This document shows positions 20,877 through 30,336 of a DNA stretch of 64,000 nt, piece after piece; positions within the stretch are counted from its first letter, which is position 1; every line of letters starts with the position of its first letter. Both the position numbers and the translations under genes were made by a program. Source of the DNA: Ixodes scapularis (Eukaryota; Arthropoda; Arachnida; Ixodida; Ixodidae). Location: positions 558,001 through 622,000 of the forward strand of contig NW_024609955.1 in the NCBI RefSeq assembly GCF_016920785.2, read 5' to 3'. The notes below the pieces were generated by a model that was not told where the DNA came from, searched no databases, and worked only from the letters and a program-made list of their open reading frames with translations.

Positions 20877-21727
20877 GCCGTAAAGTAATACACGCCTAGT
20901 CCGGCAGCCACGCCGACGGCCGTCGAGCTCAACGTAATCGCGGTCATTGCGCCGGACTCCTCGGGCCGAGAAGTAGACAGAGTGTCGCTACGAGTGAAGC
21001 TTTTCTCCATAAAGTCGATGCCGTGAGCCTCGGAAAGTTTGGCGAGAGACGTCTCGTAGGTGGTCAACGATCGTAACGCGAGACTTAGCGTGTCGTCGTA
21101 GTCGCCAACCTGTTCCTGTTCGAAGACGTCGCACAAGATTAAATAGTTTCGAAGGGTCGTCGCCTGCGTGGAAATTTTTTCGCCGTGTTCGCGAAGAAAC
21201 TCGTCGGTCGGTAGGCGTTCGTTGGCGAAGGTCGTCATGATTTCGGCCATGGGCCAGAGGTTCCCGTGGCGAAACCAGGTGATTATGCAGACCTTTTCGA
21301 GTATCTCGCGGGCGGCCGTCTTGAAGGTTTCGTACACTTCGATAAAGAATCTGAAGACGATCGAGGTCAGTTGAATTTCGAGTCTATTAAAGTTTCTATT
21401 TACGTCGTACTTGTAACGGTTTATGTCGTCAGACGGCTCCGTTGCGGTGGCGGGCGGTCGGAAATCGTAAAATTCCTCCAAGATGTCTTTCCTCACAATC
21501 TTGGCGTTCGAGCGCAAGTGCGTCTCGAACCTTGTGATTCCCGGTAGAGTCAGGGCGTATTCGGCCGCCAACCACACGGAAAGTAGGGCCCCGTTGCGAA
21601 ATACTATCTCTTCCCAACACATGTCGTAGTCCAAATCTTTAACGTGGACTCGCCAGTACGGAAAGACGGCGGCGTTGACTTTGCTCCAATTGTTCTTGAC
21701 GTAAGAATAAAACGAAACTAAATCCAT
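20867..21727 (-). CDS. Tail-anchored paralog 1 (286 aa)
   Basis: First of five adjacent minus-strand paralogs. An N-terminal helical segment leads to the family signature W-L-x-x-E-Y-A-L-T-L-P-G (about residues 52-63). A long alpha-helical body follows, then a single hydrophobic segment at the extreme C-terminus (about 262-284), predicting a tail-anchored membrane protein. The ATG at 21,727-21,725 is three bases from the stop of paralog 2. No outside family is recognised. The expanded, tandem arrangement suggests duplication and divergence inside the virus. Confidence 0.65.
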   Translation of the reverse strand: MDLVSFYSYVKNNWSKVNAAVFPYWRVHVKDLDYDMCWEEIVFRNGALLSVWLAAEYALTLPGITRFETHLRSNAKIVRKDILEEFYDFRPPATATEPSDDINRYKYDVNRNFNRLEIQLTSIVFRFFIEVYETFKTAAREILEKVCIITWFRHGNLWPMAEIMTTFANERLPTDEFLREHGEKISTQATTLRNYLILCDVFEQEQVGDYDDTLSLALRSLTTYETSLAKLSEAHGIDFMEKSFTRSDTLSTSRPEESGAMTAITLSSTAVGVAAGLGVYYFTAHR

Positions 21728-21730
21728 CCT

Positions 21731-22693
21731 CTATTGTTTTGTACTCGTAACGAGGTGCACGCTCACGCCCGCAAAGAGACCCTTTGCGGCCGACGGAATC
21801 ACGAGTTTTAATAAGGGGTCGATTTTACGGGTGGAGTCGTCGGTCGTAACGGGTCTGTCAGTGGGCGGTGGCAGCTCCTCATCGGTCGTCGTCGCGAATT
21901 TACTACTTCGAAAGTGTTTGGGTAGAAACGTGATCTGCCGCTCCATGGCCATCTCGGCGAGGTCCACCCTGTAATTTGACAGCGTGTCCGAATTGTATAT
22001 GGACCCGCGTTCCTCTTCCGTGGCTTCCACGTCCAACTTTTCGGTTAAAATTTTATAGTTTGACGTACTCAGATGCGAATGCAGCTCTTCGCCGTACATT
22101 AGCATGAGTTGGTCGGTGGACAGGTCGCGACCGGCGCACGCCGCCAACACTTCGGTGAGGAACCAGAGCGCGTCCTTGTGTTCGCTGTACCAGACGCGCA
22201 CGCACAGGTCTTCCAGTTTGGCCAACTCGATCGTCTTTAGACGGTTCTCGTACACGTCGACAAATTTTCGGACCGTGCTGGACGTGATCGGCGCTGCATT
22301 CGTAACTCTAAATCTATCCGCAAAGTACTGGTCGACTTGCCGTTCGTAGCGCCATTTGTTCTTGCCATCGTTTTCTTTGGTCAGTGCGGTGTCGTCGTCG
22401 TAAAACGAGTCAAAGATTTCGGGATCCCTTCGACTGTAGGACGGCCATACCGTCTCCACAAACTTGGTTCGTCCCGGCAAAGTCAGGGCATACTCGGCGA
22501 CGATCCACATGCGAACTTTGGAATTTAGCATATAGAAAAGTTGTTGTCTACTCAGACCTATGAATTCGTACATCTGTATATTCTTGACGTGTTGGTGCCA
22601 AAATCGAAAAGTGCGAAGGGCAACTTTGGTCCAATTTTCCTTTACGTAATCGTAAAACCGTTCGTAGTCTTCTTTCAACGCGTCTCTAGACAT
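21731..22693 (-). CDS. Tail-anchored paralog 2 (320 aa)
   Basis: ATG at 22,693-22,691; an upstream TTG is disregarded. The signature W-I-x-x-E-Y-A-L-T-L-P-G lies near residue 65. A helical body follows, with a hydrophobic C-terminal segment (about the last 25 residues, ending STKQ). The length and order of features match paralogs 1 and 3. It is separated from paralog 3 by 11 bases. Intact. Confidence 0.65.
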   Translation of the reverse strand: MSRDALKEDYERFYDYVKENWTKVALRTFRFWHQHVKNIQMYEFIGLSRQQLFYMLNSKVRMWIVAEYALTLPGRTKFVETVWPSYSRRDPEIFDSFYDDDTALTKENDGKNKWRYERQVDQYFADRFRVTNAAPITSSTVRKFVDVYENRLKTIELAKLEDLCVRVWYSEHKDALWFLTEVLAACAGRDLSTDQLMLMYGEELHSHLSTSNYKILTEKLDVEATEEERGSIYNSDTLSNYRVDLAEMAMERQITFLPKHFRSSKFATTTDEELPPPTDRPVTTDDSTRKIDPLLKLVIPSAAKGLFAGVSVHLVTSTKQ

Positions 22694-22704
22694 TTTTGTA
22701 TTGA

Positions 22705-23520
22705 TCAACGCGTGATCAAATACGTCCCGACTCCAAGTACCAATCCGATCGCTGTCGAAGGAACGAGGATCGCTACTAGACTACCGACTGAAGGTAGCGG
22801 CGTGGCCGATCGGATTCGATTGTTCATCTCTATCAAATCTTGGCGGTAGCTCGCCTCGTCGTTGGTAGACGGTTGCTGTTGCGAATCAAAGGCCTTTTGC
22901 AAGAGCCGGACTTGCTCGGGGCCGGCATGAGAATGCAGTTTCTCTCCGTGCAACGATAAGAGCGTCCCGACCGGAATCTTTTGTTTCGCAAATAAGCTCA
23001 ACGTCTCGGCCGCAACCCACACGCCGTCCTTGTCCAGGGCCCACGCTCGCAAACAAAATCCTTTAAGCTCGAGCGGATCTTGGATTGTGGACAGCGTCTC
23101 GTACAGGTTGACGAGCTTGCGGAACGAGGACGAGGTGGGCGTCATTTTCAACTTTGCAAAGTTTCGCTTCATGTGGTCGGCGTACGTCTCCTGCGCGTGG
23201 CGACCGGCAGTGGATTCGCGAACGTTTTGAGATGCAAATTCTCTAAAGTCGACTAGGCCCGGGGTAAAGTCAACGGCTACGTCGCCGACCTTTTCGAGGA
23301 AAGCTCGACGACCGGGCATGGTGAGGGCGTACTCTGCAAAGAGCCAGGCGAGTAGAGCCTGAGCATCCGAACCGACGACGCGGTTCTTGGCCAGTATCCG
23401 CGACCACGCGGCGTCTGCGTCTGCGTTTTTGACTTTGGCGAGCCAATACGCGTAGCACATCCAATCCGCATCGGGCCAATTTTCTTTGATCGCATTGTAC
23501 AAATAGACGTAGGCGTCCAT
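22705..23520 (-). CDS. Tail-anchored paralog 3 (271 aa)
   Basis: ATG at 23,520-23,518, stop at 22,705. The signature W-L-F-A-E-Y-A-L-T-M-P-G is near residue 60. The body aligns in layout with paralogs 1 and 2 (a WALDKDGVWVAAE-type motif near residue 155 has counterparts in each). A strongly hydrophobic C-terminal segment (LVAILVPSTAIGLVLGVG) is followed by a short tail. Intact. Five bases separate it from the end of paralog 4. Confidence 0.65.
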   Translation of the reverse strand: MDAYVYLYNAIKENWPDADWMCYAYWLAKVKNADADAAWSRILAKNRVVGSDAQALLAWLFAEYALTMPGRRAFLEKVGDVAVDFTPGLVDFREFASQNVRESTAGRHAQETYADHMKRNFAKLKMTPTSSSFRKLVNLYETLSTIQDPLELKGFCLRAWALDKDGVWVAAETLSLFAKQKIPVGTLLSLHGEKLHSHAGPEQVRLLQKAFDSQQQPSTNDEASYRQDLIEMNNRIRSATPLPSVGSLVAILVPSTAIGLVLGVGTYLITR

Positions 23521-24428
23521 TTTATTATTTATTGAGCATGACGTACCCAGCGTAGGCGAGTGCCGTCAACGACACGCAGTACGGCGAGCACAACATTAGG
23601 ACGACCTTGGTGTGGCCGGCCTTCTTCTTTATCTCCTCGTCTTCGTAGTGAGAAAGAGGAGGTGATGTCTCGTCTTCCTCCTGATTCCTCGGCGCTTCGG
23701 AGTACATGTTTCGATTGTAATTTTCGTGCGCGTAGCGCATTCGTCTTTCGTACTCGGCGTCCGAGAGCACGACGAACGAAGCAGATCGATTCAGATCCAC
23801 CCTCAATGTGGCGTTTAAATTTAACAAATCAATCTTGTAACGCTCCACGTCTCGCTGATTCAACAGGCGAAGCGTGTCTCTATCGGCGACGGCCGGTGCC
23901 ACGTCTATCTGCTCGGCGACCTCGCGCACAGTGTACTCGCTGATCTGGTGCCAGATACCGTCCAGGTGGCCACCGACCAACAAATCGTCTGCCCTGACGT
24001 CATTAGAAACGCAAGTCAACAAGACCTCTACCAGTGCCCACTGGACGTTCATCTTGCGTTTCCAAAAGGACATGACCACGCCCTGAACGTCGTAGGGAAT
24101 CAAGCGCAACAACTTTTCGTACGCATTCTTTAAATAAAGTTTTGCCTTTGGCGTAAAATGGACCCCCATTTTTCTCAGTCCGGCTTCGCGGACGTATTCG
24201 TATCGGTCCCTGGTGATCTTTTCCTGCACTGGAGCTGCGGGCACGCGGAGGAAATCGGTCAACTCGCCTTCGCGTGTAGATAACCTGAGCGTAAACCTAG
24301 TGTTGAGACTGAACCAGTGTGCGAGCGACGCTTTAAAGTCTTTGAAAGGTGGAAAGGTCAAAATGTACTCTACTAGCAGCCACGTCAGGTAGCGTCGTCG
24401 CGTCGCTGGTTCCATCTCGGTGGCGGAT

Positions 24429-24443
24429 ATTTCGCTCAAACGC
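24429..24443 (+). repeat. Target-site duplication, left copy (LINE B)
   Basis: ATTTCGCTCAAACGC, identical to 30,270-30,284. It belongs to the interrupted paralog 4 gene. Confidence 0.9.
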
Positions 24444-24985
24444 CCCGCAGGGGGCACCTGTGAAAGCAGGTGTTTGGAGAGTGGCGTCTCCACGGACCCC
24501 GAGCCATGCGGGTTCGCCCGCCCACGTCTGACTGTGCGTGGTTTTCCCGTGTCTGAAGAAAAGGGCATCCTGGTGGTTGAGCCAAGCCCGGGGTAGGTTT
24601 GGACCCTTCGGGGCCCCCAGGCGAGGCAATACACCACTTCGGCCCCTGCTTCCCATAGACGGGAGTCCTGGTAAGGCCCGGCCAGGATGATTCAGTCTAG
24701 TCGCCACTCCTTCTACTATCCCCTCCCTTCTTTCACCCTTATCTCCTCCTCCTTTTCACTCTTCTCATTTCTCTTTTTTCCTTTTCAACTTCTTTGGCGG
24801 CAAGGGCTAACCTTGGGTGGTGACAGATACTCTCGTCCAGATCCACACTTGGTTATAGTTTCTGGGTAGCGCTAATAGAGTAATGCTTCCAGCAAAGCCA
24901 TATTTGTTATGGGGTGTTACCTATTCCCTCGTTGGGCTCCGTGGTGGGCGGCGCGCCACAGATTCTGAACACCCTTTGCCTTTTT

Positions 24986-26296
24986 ATGGCTCCCCCCTCT
25001 TCTAAACCCCGAGCAGAGCGACCCCCCAAAAGGGTTCGCCCCGCTCCCCCTACTTTTGAAAAAGCCAAAGAACCCGACACCTTTTCACGATTTCTTGTAC
25101 TTCATGCTGCGAACGACTCTCTACCGTTATCAAAGATGTCACCTTTCCTTGTCTCTAAGGTCCTAGAGCAGACGATTGGAAAGAATTACAAGGCAAAAAA
25201 ACTTGCTGGAGACCTCCTCGTTGAGGTAGAAAACAAAACTCAAAGCACAGCATTACTGAAGTTGACCAGCTTAGGTGAACACCAAGTTTGTGTAACCCCG
25301 CACCGGACTTTAAATACTCTCCGCGGCGTCATCTCTGAGGATGACCTCCTTCAGTGTACTGAAGAAGAAATCCTTGAAGGGCTGCGTCGGAGTGCTGTTG
25401 TTGCCGTGCGGCGAATCACGCTACGACGAGACGGACAGGAGATACCAACCCGACACCTAGTCCTGACTTTTGAACTCCACTCTCTGCCTTCCACCGTGAA
25501 GGCAGGGTATCTAAACTGCAGAGTTCGTCCTTTCGTTCCAAACCCACAACGGTGCTTTCGTTGCCAGCGTTTTGGGCATGGCTCCCGAAACTGCCGTGGC
25601 CGAGAAACTTGTGCGAAATGTAGTGCCACTGACCACGTCGCTGACATATGTGAAAACAACCATAAATGCATAAACTGTGGCGGACCACACCCCGCATTTT
25701 CACGCACATGTCCGAAATGGAAGAAAGAAAAGGAGATAATTACATTTAAGGTCAAACACAATCTCAGCTACCAAGACGCTAGAGAACAGCTTGCCTTCAA
25801 GGCAAGGGGTTCATATGCCGAGGCAGTGCGAAGGGGACCCCCACTGTCTATGGCATCCGTGGAGACGCAGACTTCCCCGGAAGACCTGTCATCTCCACAA
25901 GGGTCCTTTTACGTACGTCCGAAGACAGTGGGCAACCCACTGCCTTCATGCTCCAATGAGTTTATTGTGCCCTCTAAGGAGGGTGCTGCACCCTCCAAGG
26001 AGCCAGACGTGTCGTCACCGGCACTAGCTGGCCCTTCTGGCCGGGGTCGGGGGCTGCCTCCCCGTGCCTCTGGCAGCTCATCAAAGCCTGGGCGGTCAGA
26101 TTCACCTCTACCGCCCAAAAGACCCAAGGTCTCATTGGATGAGAAGATGGATGTGAGCGTCCCACTCTCCGATGAGGACCTTCCTCTTTCTCAAACAGGC
26201 TCTGTTTCCTCGGCCTCCTGCGAGGCTGGAGGACGGCCTAAAGACACTGCAAAAAAGAAAACCATCCCACGGATTGTGGCACCAAAAGACGCATAA
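24986..26296 (+). CDS. LINE B ORF1, gag-like with CCHC knuckles
   Basis: A 436-residue protein from the ATG at 24,986. It has a folded N-terminal half, three zinc-knuckle-like units starting with RCFRCQRFGHGSRNC near residue 188, and a proline/serine-rich tail. It is the RNA-binding partner of ORF2. It is intact. The conserved core (MSPF...KAKKL..GDLLVEV, PHRTLNT) is shared with LINE A ORF1. Confidence 0.88.
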   Translation: MAPPSSKPRAERPPKRVRPAPPTFEKAKEPDTFSRFLVLHAANDSLPLSKMSPFLVSKVLEQTIGKNYKAKKLAGDLLVEVENKTQSTALLKLTSLGEHQVCVTPHRTLNTLRGVISEDDLLQCTEEEILEGLRRSAVVAVRRITLRRDGQEIPTRHLVLTFELHSLPSTVKAGYLNCRVRPFVPNPQRCFRCQRFGHGSRNCRGRETCAKCSATDHVADICENNHKCINCGGPHPAFSRTCPKWKKEKEIITFKVKHNLSYQDAREQLAFKARGSYAEAVRRGPPLSMASVETQTSPEDLSSPQGSFYVRPKTVGNPLPSCSNEFIVPSKEGAAPSKEPDVSSPALAGPSGRGRGLPPRASGSSSKPGRSDSPLPPKRPKVSLDEKMDVSVPLSDEDLPLSQTGSVSSASCEAGGRPKDTAKKKTIPRIVAPKDA

Positions 26297-26356
26297 ACTA
26301 CATTTCACAATTTTCGCGTAAAACACTTATTGAGGCGTTTCCTTTATTGAAGATAA

Positions 26357-29300
26357 ATGTCTTTCTTCCTTCAGTGGAACTGTAGAGGCCTCCTGTCTAA
26401 CTACGATGATGTGAGCGATCTTTTAGAGGATCACCGGCCCATTGCATGTTGCTTACAGGAAACGCACCTAAAAACCACCCACACCAATGTTTTAAAACAC
26501 TTCCAGGTGTTTCGTAGGGACCGTACACATGCAGCTCACGCAGCTGGAGGTGTTGCGGTGGTTGTCCAACGTTCAATTCCTTCTAACGAGGTAGCCCTGC
26601 AGACTTCACTTGAGGCGGTGGCTACACGTATTTTGTTAGATCGAATATTTACAGTCTGTTCATTGTATGTACCTCCCAATTATCAGTTACATATGGAGGA
26701 GCTAGAAGACCTTGTTAATCAACTTCCTTCACCTTTTTTACTTTTAGGAGATTTTAATGCACATAATCCCCTGTGGGGTAGTGACAGACGGGATTCTAGA
26801 GGGGCCCTTGTTGAACGTTTTTTGCTTTCTGTGGGATTGTGCCTGCTGAACACAAATGAATCTACATATTTTAGCTCAGCAACTCACACTTTCACTTCCA
26901 TTGACCTATCTATTTGTCACCCATCATTATTCCCATTGCTTTCATGGAAGGTCATACCGAATCCTTATGGAAGTGACCACTTTCTCATCATCTTAGAATT
27001 TAACCATCTTCCCATGACAGTCCCAACACGCTGTCCTCGTTGGAAATTCGAAAATGCCAACTGGCCTACCTTTAAAGAATCATCTCTTTTTGCATGCACA
27101 TCACTTGACGATCTTGATATCAATAAAGCCACTCAACATATCACTCAGCACATTTTACAAGCTGCCATTCTCTCCATCCCCATGACGTCCTCGCATCTGC
27201 CCAGGAGACCAAAGCCCTGGTGGAACAAAGATTGCCGTTTGGCCAAAAAAGAACAAAATCGAGCGTGGGGTATATTTAGGCGCTACCCTACAACACACAA
27301 TCTTATTGAATTTAAGAGAAAAAGGTCCCAGGCGAGGTGGATTAGAAGGCATGCTAAGAAAAAAAGTTTTAGAGGGTACGCTTCTTCAATTAACAGCACT
27401 GTATCTGCAAAGGAAGTCTGGGATCGCGTACATAAAATTGACGGCTCTTACCGGGCATTCACTGTCCCACTCTTGAGTCGGAATGGAGTTTGTTCTGCAA
27501 GCCTTGAGGAACAGGCCAACATCCTCGGTGAACACTTCGAGTATGTCTCCAGTTCGGAACATTACACCTTAACGTTCCAGCGATACAAGATCAATGCAGA
27601 AAAAAAAGCTGTTATCACATCAGGTGGCACGCACGAACCCTACAACACTCTATTTACATTATACGAACTTCAAATGGCACTTCTTGGTTCCAAACAAACT
27701 GCCCCTGGACCAGATGGTATTCATTATCAAATGCTCGAACATCTTCATCCATCCACTATGGAGCTAATTTTGTACCTTTTTAATAGAGTTTGGCTCGAGG
27801 GCCACTTTCCGTCCTCCTGGAAGACCGCTGTGGTTGTACCAGTGCTTAAGCCCGGCAAAGATCCCTCTTGTGCATCTAGCTACAGACCAATAGCTCTAAC
27901 TAGCTGTCTTTCCAAGACATTAGAAAGGATGATTAATAAGAGACTCATGTTTTTTCTAGAACGAAACAGCTGCCTTGATAAGTTCCAGTGTGGCTTTCGG
28001 TCAGCACGGTCCACTGTCGATCATCTCGTCCGCTTTGAGACCTTCGTACGTGAGGCGTTTGTCAACAGACAACAGTGTCTCTCCATCTTCTTTGATTTGG
28101 AAAAAGCATACGACACAGCCTGGCGTTACGGCATTCTGCAATATTTATTCGATCTTGGTTTCCGTGGCCGAATGTTGAGTGCCATACAGAGTTACCTGCA
28201 GCACCGTACGTTCCGCGTGAGGCTGGGAAAAACTCTCTCGAGGGAGTTTTTACAGGAGAATGGAGTCCCTCAGGGGGGTGTACTGAGTGTCACTCTTTTT
28301 ATCGTCAAACTTAATTCCATTGGCCGTGTAATTCCTCCTTCGGTGCAATATTCCTTATATGTTGATGATCTCCAGATCTCCGTTTCATCCTGTAATCTCT
28401 CAATTTGTGAACGTCGCGTTCAACTTGCGGTCAATAATTTGGTCAGATGGGCCGATACGAATGGGTTTAAATTTTCTCCCGAAAAAACAGCTTGTGTCAA
28501 CTTTTCTCGTCGACGTGGTGCTCTTCAGGAACCGTCTTTGAACATGTATGGTTCTCCTATTGTTGTAAAAAATGAGCACAAGTTTTTGGGCCTTGTGTTC
28601 GATTCCAAGTTGACTTTCGTTCCACACATTAAGAGATTAAAACTCAAGTGCCTTAAATCTCTAAACATCCTTAAGGTCTTGTCACATGCATCATGGGGCT
28701 CGGACCGACTGTGTCTGCTGCGTATCTATCACTCAGTCATTCGCTCCCAGCTTGATTATGGTTGTATTGTCTATAACTCTGCTCGGGCATCAGTTCTAAA
28801 GATGTTAGATCCTATTCATCATCAAGGACTGCGACTGGCTATTGGTGCATTTCATACCTCCCCAGTGCTTAGCCTTTACGCGGAAGCAAACGAATTGTCC
28901 CTTGAGTATAAGAGGTTTTCCCTGGGTTTTATGTACTCTGCCAGGGTTCGCTCGGTCGCGGAGCACTCCGTTCGAGATAATATTGAGACGATCAAGTTCC
29001 AACGCACATTTGAAAACAAACCTTCCACAGTCCCCCCTTTTTCTATGAGGAATAATACTGCAGCACAATCCGTTGGGATGGATGCAAAGCCTCAGTTGGT
29101 CCAATACCCTCCGGAAATAGCTCCATGGAACAACTGCCAGATACATTGCGACCTTACACTGACCAAGTATAACAAAAAGAATGTTCCACAGGAAGTCATA
29201 AGGCAGAACTTCTTTGAGCTTCAGACCAAATATCACAAGTATGCCAGTTTTTATACAGACGGGACAAAAAAAGACTCCGTAGTAGGCTGTCCTATGGTGG

Positions 29301-30076
29301 GACCATCGGTAAATCAGGTGAAGAGAATAAATTCAAAAGCCTCTATACTAACAGCAGAGCTTTATGGTTTGTTGTTAGCTGTTGATTACATAATCAAAAA
29401 ACGCCTTTCTCACGCTGTAATCTACACCGACTCTTTAAGCTCTCTGAAGGCTGTCGCATCAATGAACCGTGTAAAAAACCCACTGGTTTCTGAGTTAAAG
29501 TACAAGATAATCCTGGCTGCAACGAAAAATTTTGACATAGTCTTATGCTGGGTTCCTAGCCATGTTGGCATTCCTGGAAATGAAGCAGCTGATAGTGCAG
29601 CCAGTTCTGCTAATGATAGAGAAATTGACACACACCAAATACCCTACAAAGATTACCACAATTATCTGAAACGTTGCATCAAAGCAAAGTGGCAGCTGCA
29701 GTGGAACGGCGAAACCGGCAACAAACTACATGCAATCAAACCTCTTCTAGGCGAGTGGGAGAGCGCCCGACATCGGGAGCGCTTTTACGAAGTCGTACTG
29801 TGTAGGCTAAGAATCGGTCATACTCGTCTTACACATGGACACCTCTTGAGCGGGGAGGAGGCCCCTGAATGTGTGCACTGCAACCTACCTCTAAGTATTA
29901 TGCACATACTCATTGAATGCCCTATGTATGACCAATGCCGGTATAAACACTACTCACTGCTTTATAAAGAACACATTCCACTACACCTTGCCTTACTACT
30001 AGGTGACGAACCGCTCATTCCATATAGTTGTGTTTTTAATTTCCTCACAGATATCGGCCTTCTACACCGACTGTGA
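26357..30076 (+). CDS. LINE B ORF2 (EN-RT-RNase H), intact, YVDD
   Basis: A 1,239-residue uninterrupted polyprotein. The endonuclease has GDFNAHNP near residue 131 and a SDH near 206. The reverse transcriptase has PGPDGIHYQ (about 450), PQGGVLSVTLF (about 637) and the catalytic box YVDD (about 668) instead of the YADD seen in LINEs A and C. RNase H is seen as YTDGTK (about 966) and PSHVGIPGNEAAD (about 1,068). The C-terminal finger reads CVHCNLPLSIMHILIEC (about 1,171). An intact ORF1 and ORF2 plus clean target duplications indicate a young, possibly competent copy. Confidence 0.93.
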   Translation: MSFFLQWNCRGLLSNYDDVSDLLEDHRPIACCLQETHLKTTHTNVLKHFQVFRRDRTHAAHAAGGVAVVVQRSIPSNEVALQTSLEAVATRILLDRIFTVCSLYVPPNYQLHMEELEDLVNQLPSPFLLLGDFNAHNPLWGSDRRDSRGALVERFLLSVGLCLLNTNESTYFSSATHTFTSIDLSICHPSLFPLLSWKVIPNPYGSDHFLIILEFNHLPMTVPTRCPRWKFENANWPTFKESSLFACTSLDDLDINKATQHITQHILQAAILSIPMTSSHLPRRPKPWWNKDCRLAKKEQNRAWGIFRRYPTTHNLIEFKRKRSQARWIRRHAKKKSFRGYASSINSTVSAKEVWDRVHKIDGSYRAFTVPLLSRNGVCSASLEEQANILGEHFEYVSSSEHYTLTFQRYKINAEKKAVITSGGTHEPYNTLFTLYELQMALLGSKQTAPGPDGIHYQMLEHLHPSTMELILYLFNRVWLEGHFPSSWKTAVVVPVLKPGKDPSCASSYRPIALTSCLSKTLERMINKRLMFFLERNSCLDKFQCGFRSARSTVDHLVRFETFVREAFVNRQQCLSIFFDLEKAYDTAWRYGILQYLFDLGFRGRMLSAIQSYLQHRTFRVRLGKTLSREFLQENGVPQGGVLSVTLFIVKLNSIGRVIPPSVQYSLYVDDLQISVSSCNLSICERRVQLAVNNLVRWADTNGFKFSPEKTACVNFSRRRGALQEPSLNMYGSPIVVKNEHKFLGLVFDSKLTFVPHIKRLKLKCLKSLNILKVLSHASWGSDRLCLLRIYHSVIRSQLDYGCIVYNSARASVLKMLDPIHHQGLRLAIGAFHTSPVLSLYAEANELSLEYKRFSLGFMYSARVRSVAEHSVRDNIETIKFQRTFENKPSTVPPFSMRNNTAAQSVGMDAKPQLVQYPPEIAPWNNCQIHCDLTLTKYNKKNVPQEVIRQNFFELQTKYHKYASFYTDGTKKDSVVGCPMVGPSVNQVKRINSKASILTAELYGLLLAVDYIIKKRLSHAVIYTDSLSSLKAVASMNRVKNPLVSELKYKIILAATKNFDIVLCWVPSHVGIPGNEAADSAASSANDREIDTHQIPYKDYHNYLKRCIKAKWQLQWNGETGNKLHAIKPLLGEWESARHRERFYEVVLCRLRIGHTRLTHGHLLSGEEAPECVHCNLPLSIMHILIECPMYDQCRYKHYSLLYKEHIPLHLALLLGDEPLIPYSCVFNFLTDIGLLHRL

Positions 30077-30269
30077 TTTTACTTTCTATCCTAAACTCAT
30101 TGTCATATTGTTTACACTTATACACATTCATGTTCATGGTTTTATCATACATTTCGCTACAATAGCTCTTTCCTCTTCTTAAACCCGAATTGCAATAGTA
30201 TAAGCTTGGCGCAATATAGCCTTAGTTGCTGATGCGCCAAAAAACCCCAATCAATCAATCAATCAATCA

Positions 30270-30284
30270 ATTTCGCTCAAACGC
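30270..30284 (+). repeat. Target-site duplication, right copy (LINE B)
   Basis: Second copy of ATTTCGCTCAAACGC, following the (ATCA)n tail. Confidence 0.9.
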
Positions 30285-30336
30285 GAGTACAGAGCTTCCA
30301 AAGAAACACCTTCGACAATCATTCGTACGTATTTTA

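Larger units (their letters stand above)
24444..30269 (+). mobile_element. LINE B: full-length I-type non-LTR retrotransposon
   Basis: A 5.8-kb element with a 5' UTR, ORF1 (24,986-26,296) and ORF2 (26,357-30,076), both open. The 3' UTR has the same 7-bp hairpin as LINE A (TGGCGCA 30,207-30,213; TGCGCCA 30,233-30,239) and an (ATCA)n tail. It inserted antisense to the viral gene it splits. The 5' UTR is about 94% identical to LINE A, yet the proteins differ at about a third or more of positions, so they are different subfamilies sharing a leader. Confidence 0.92.
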
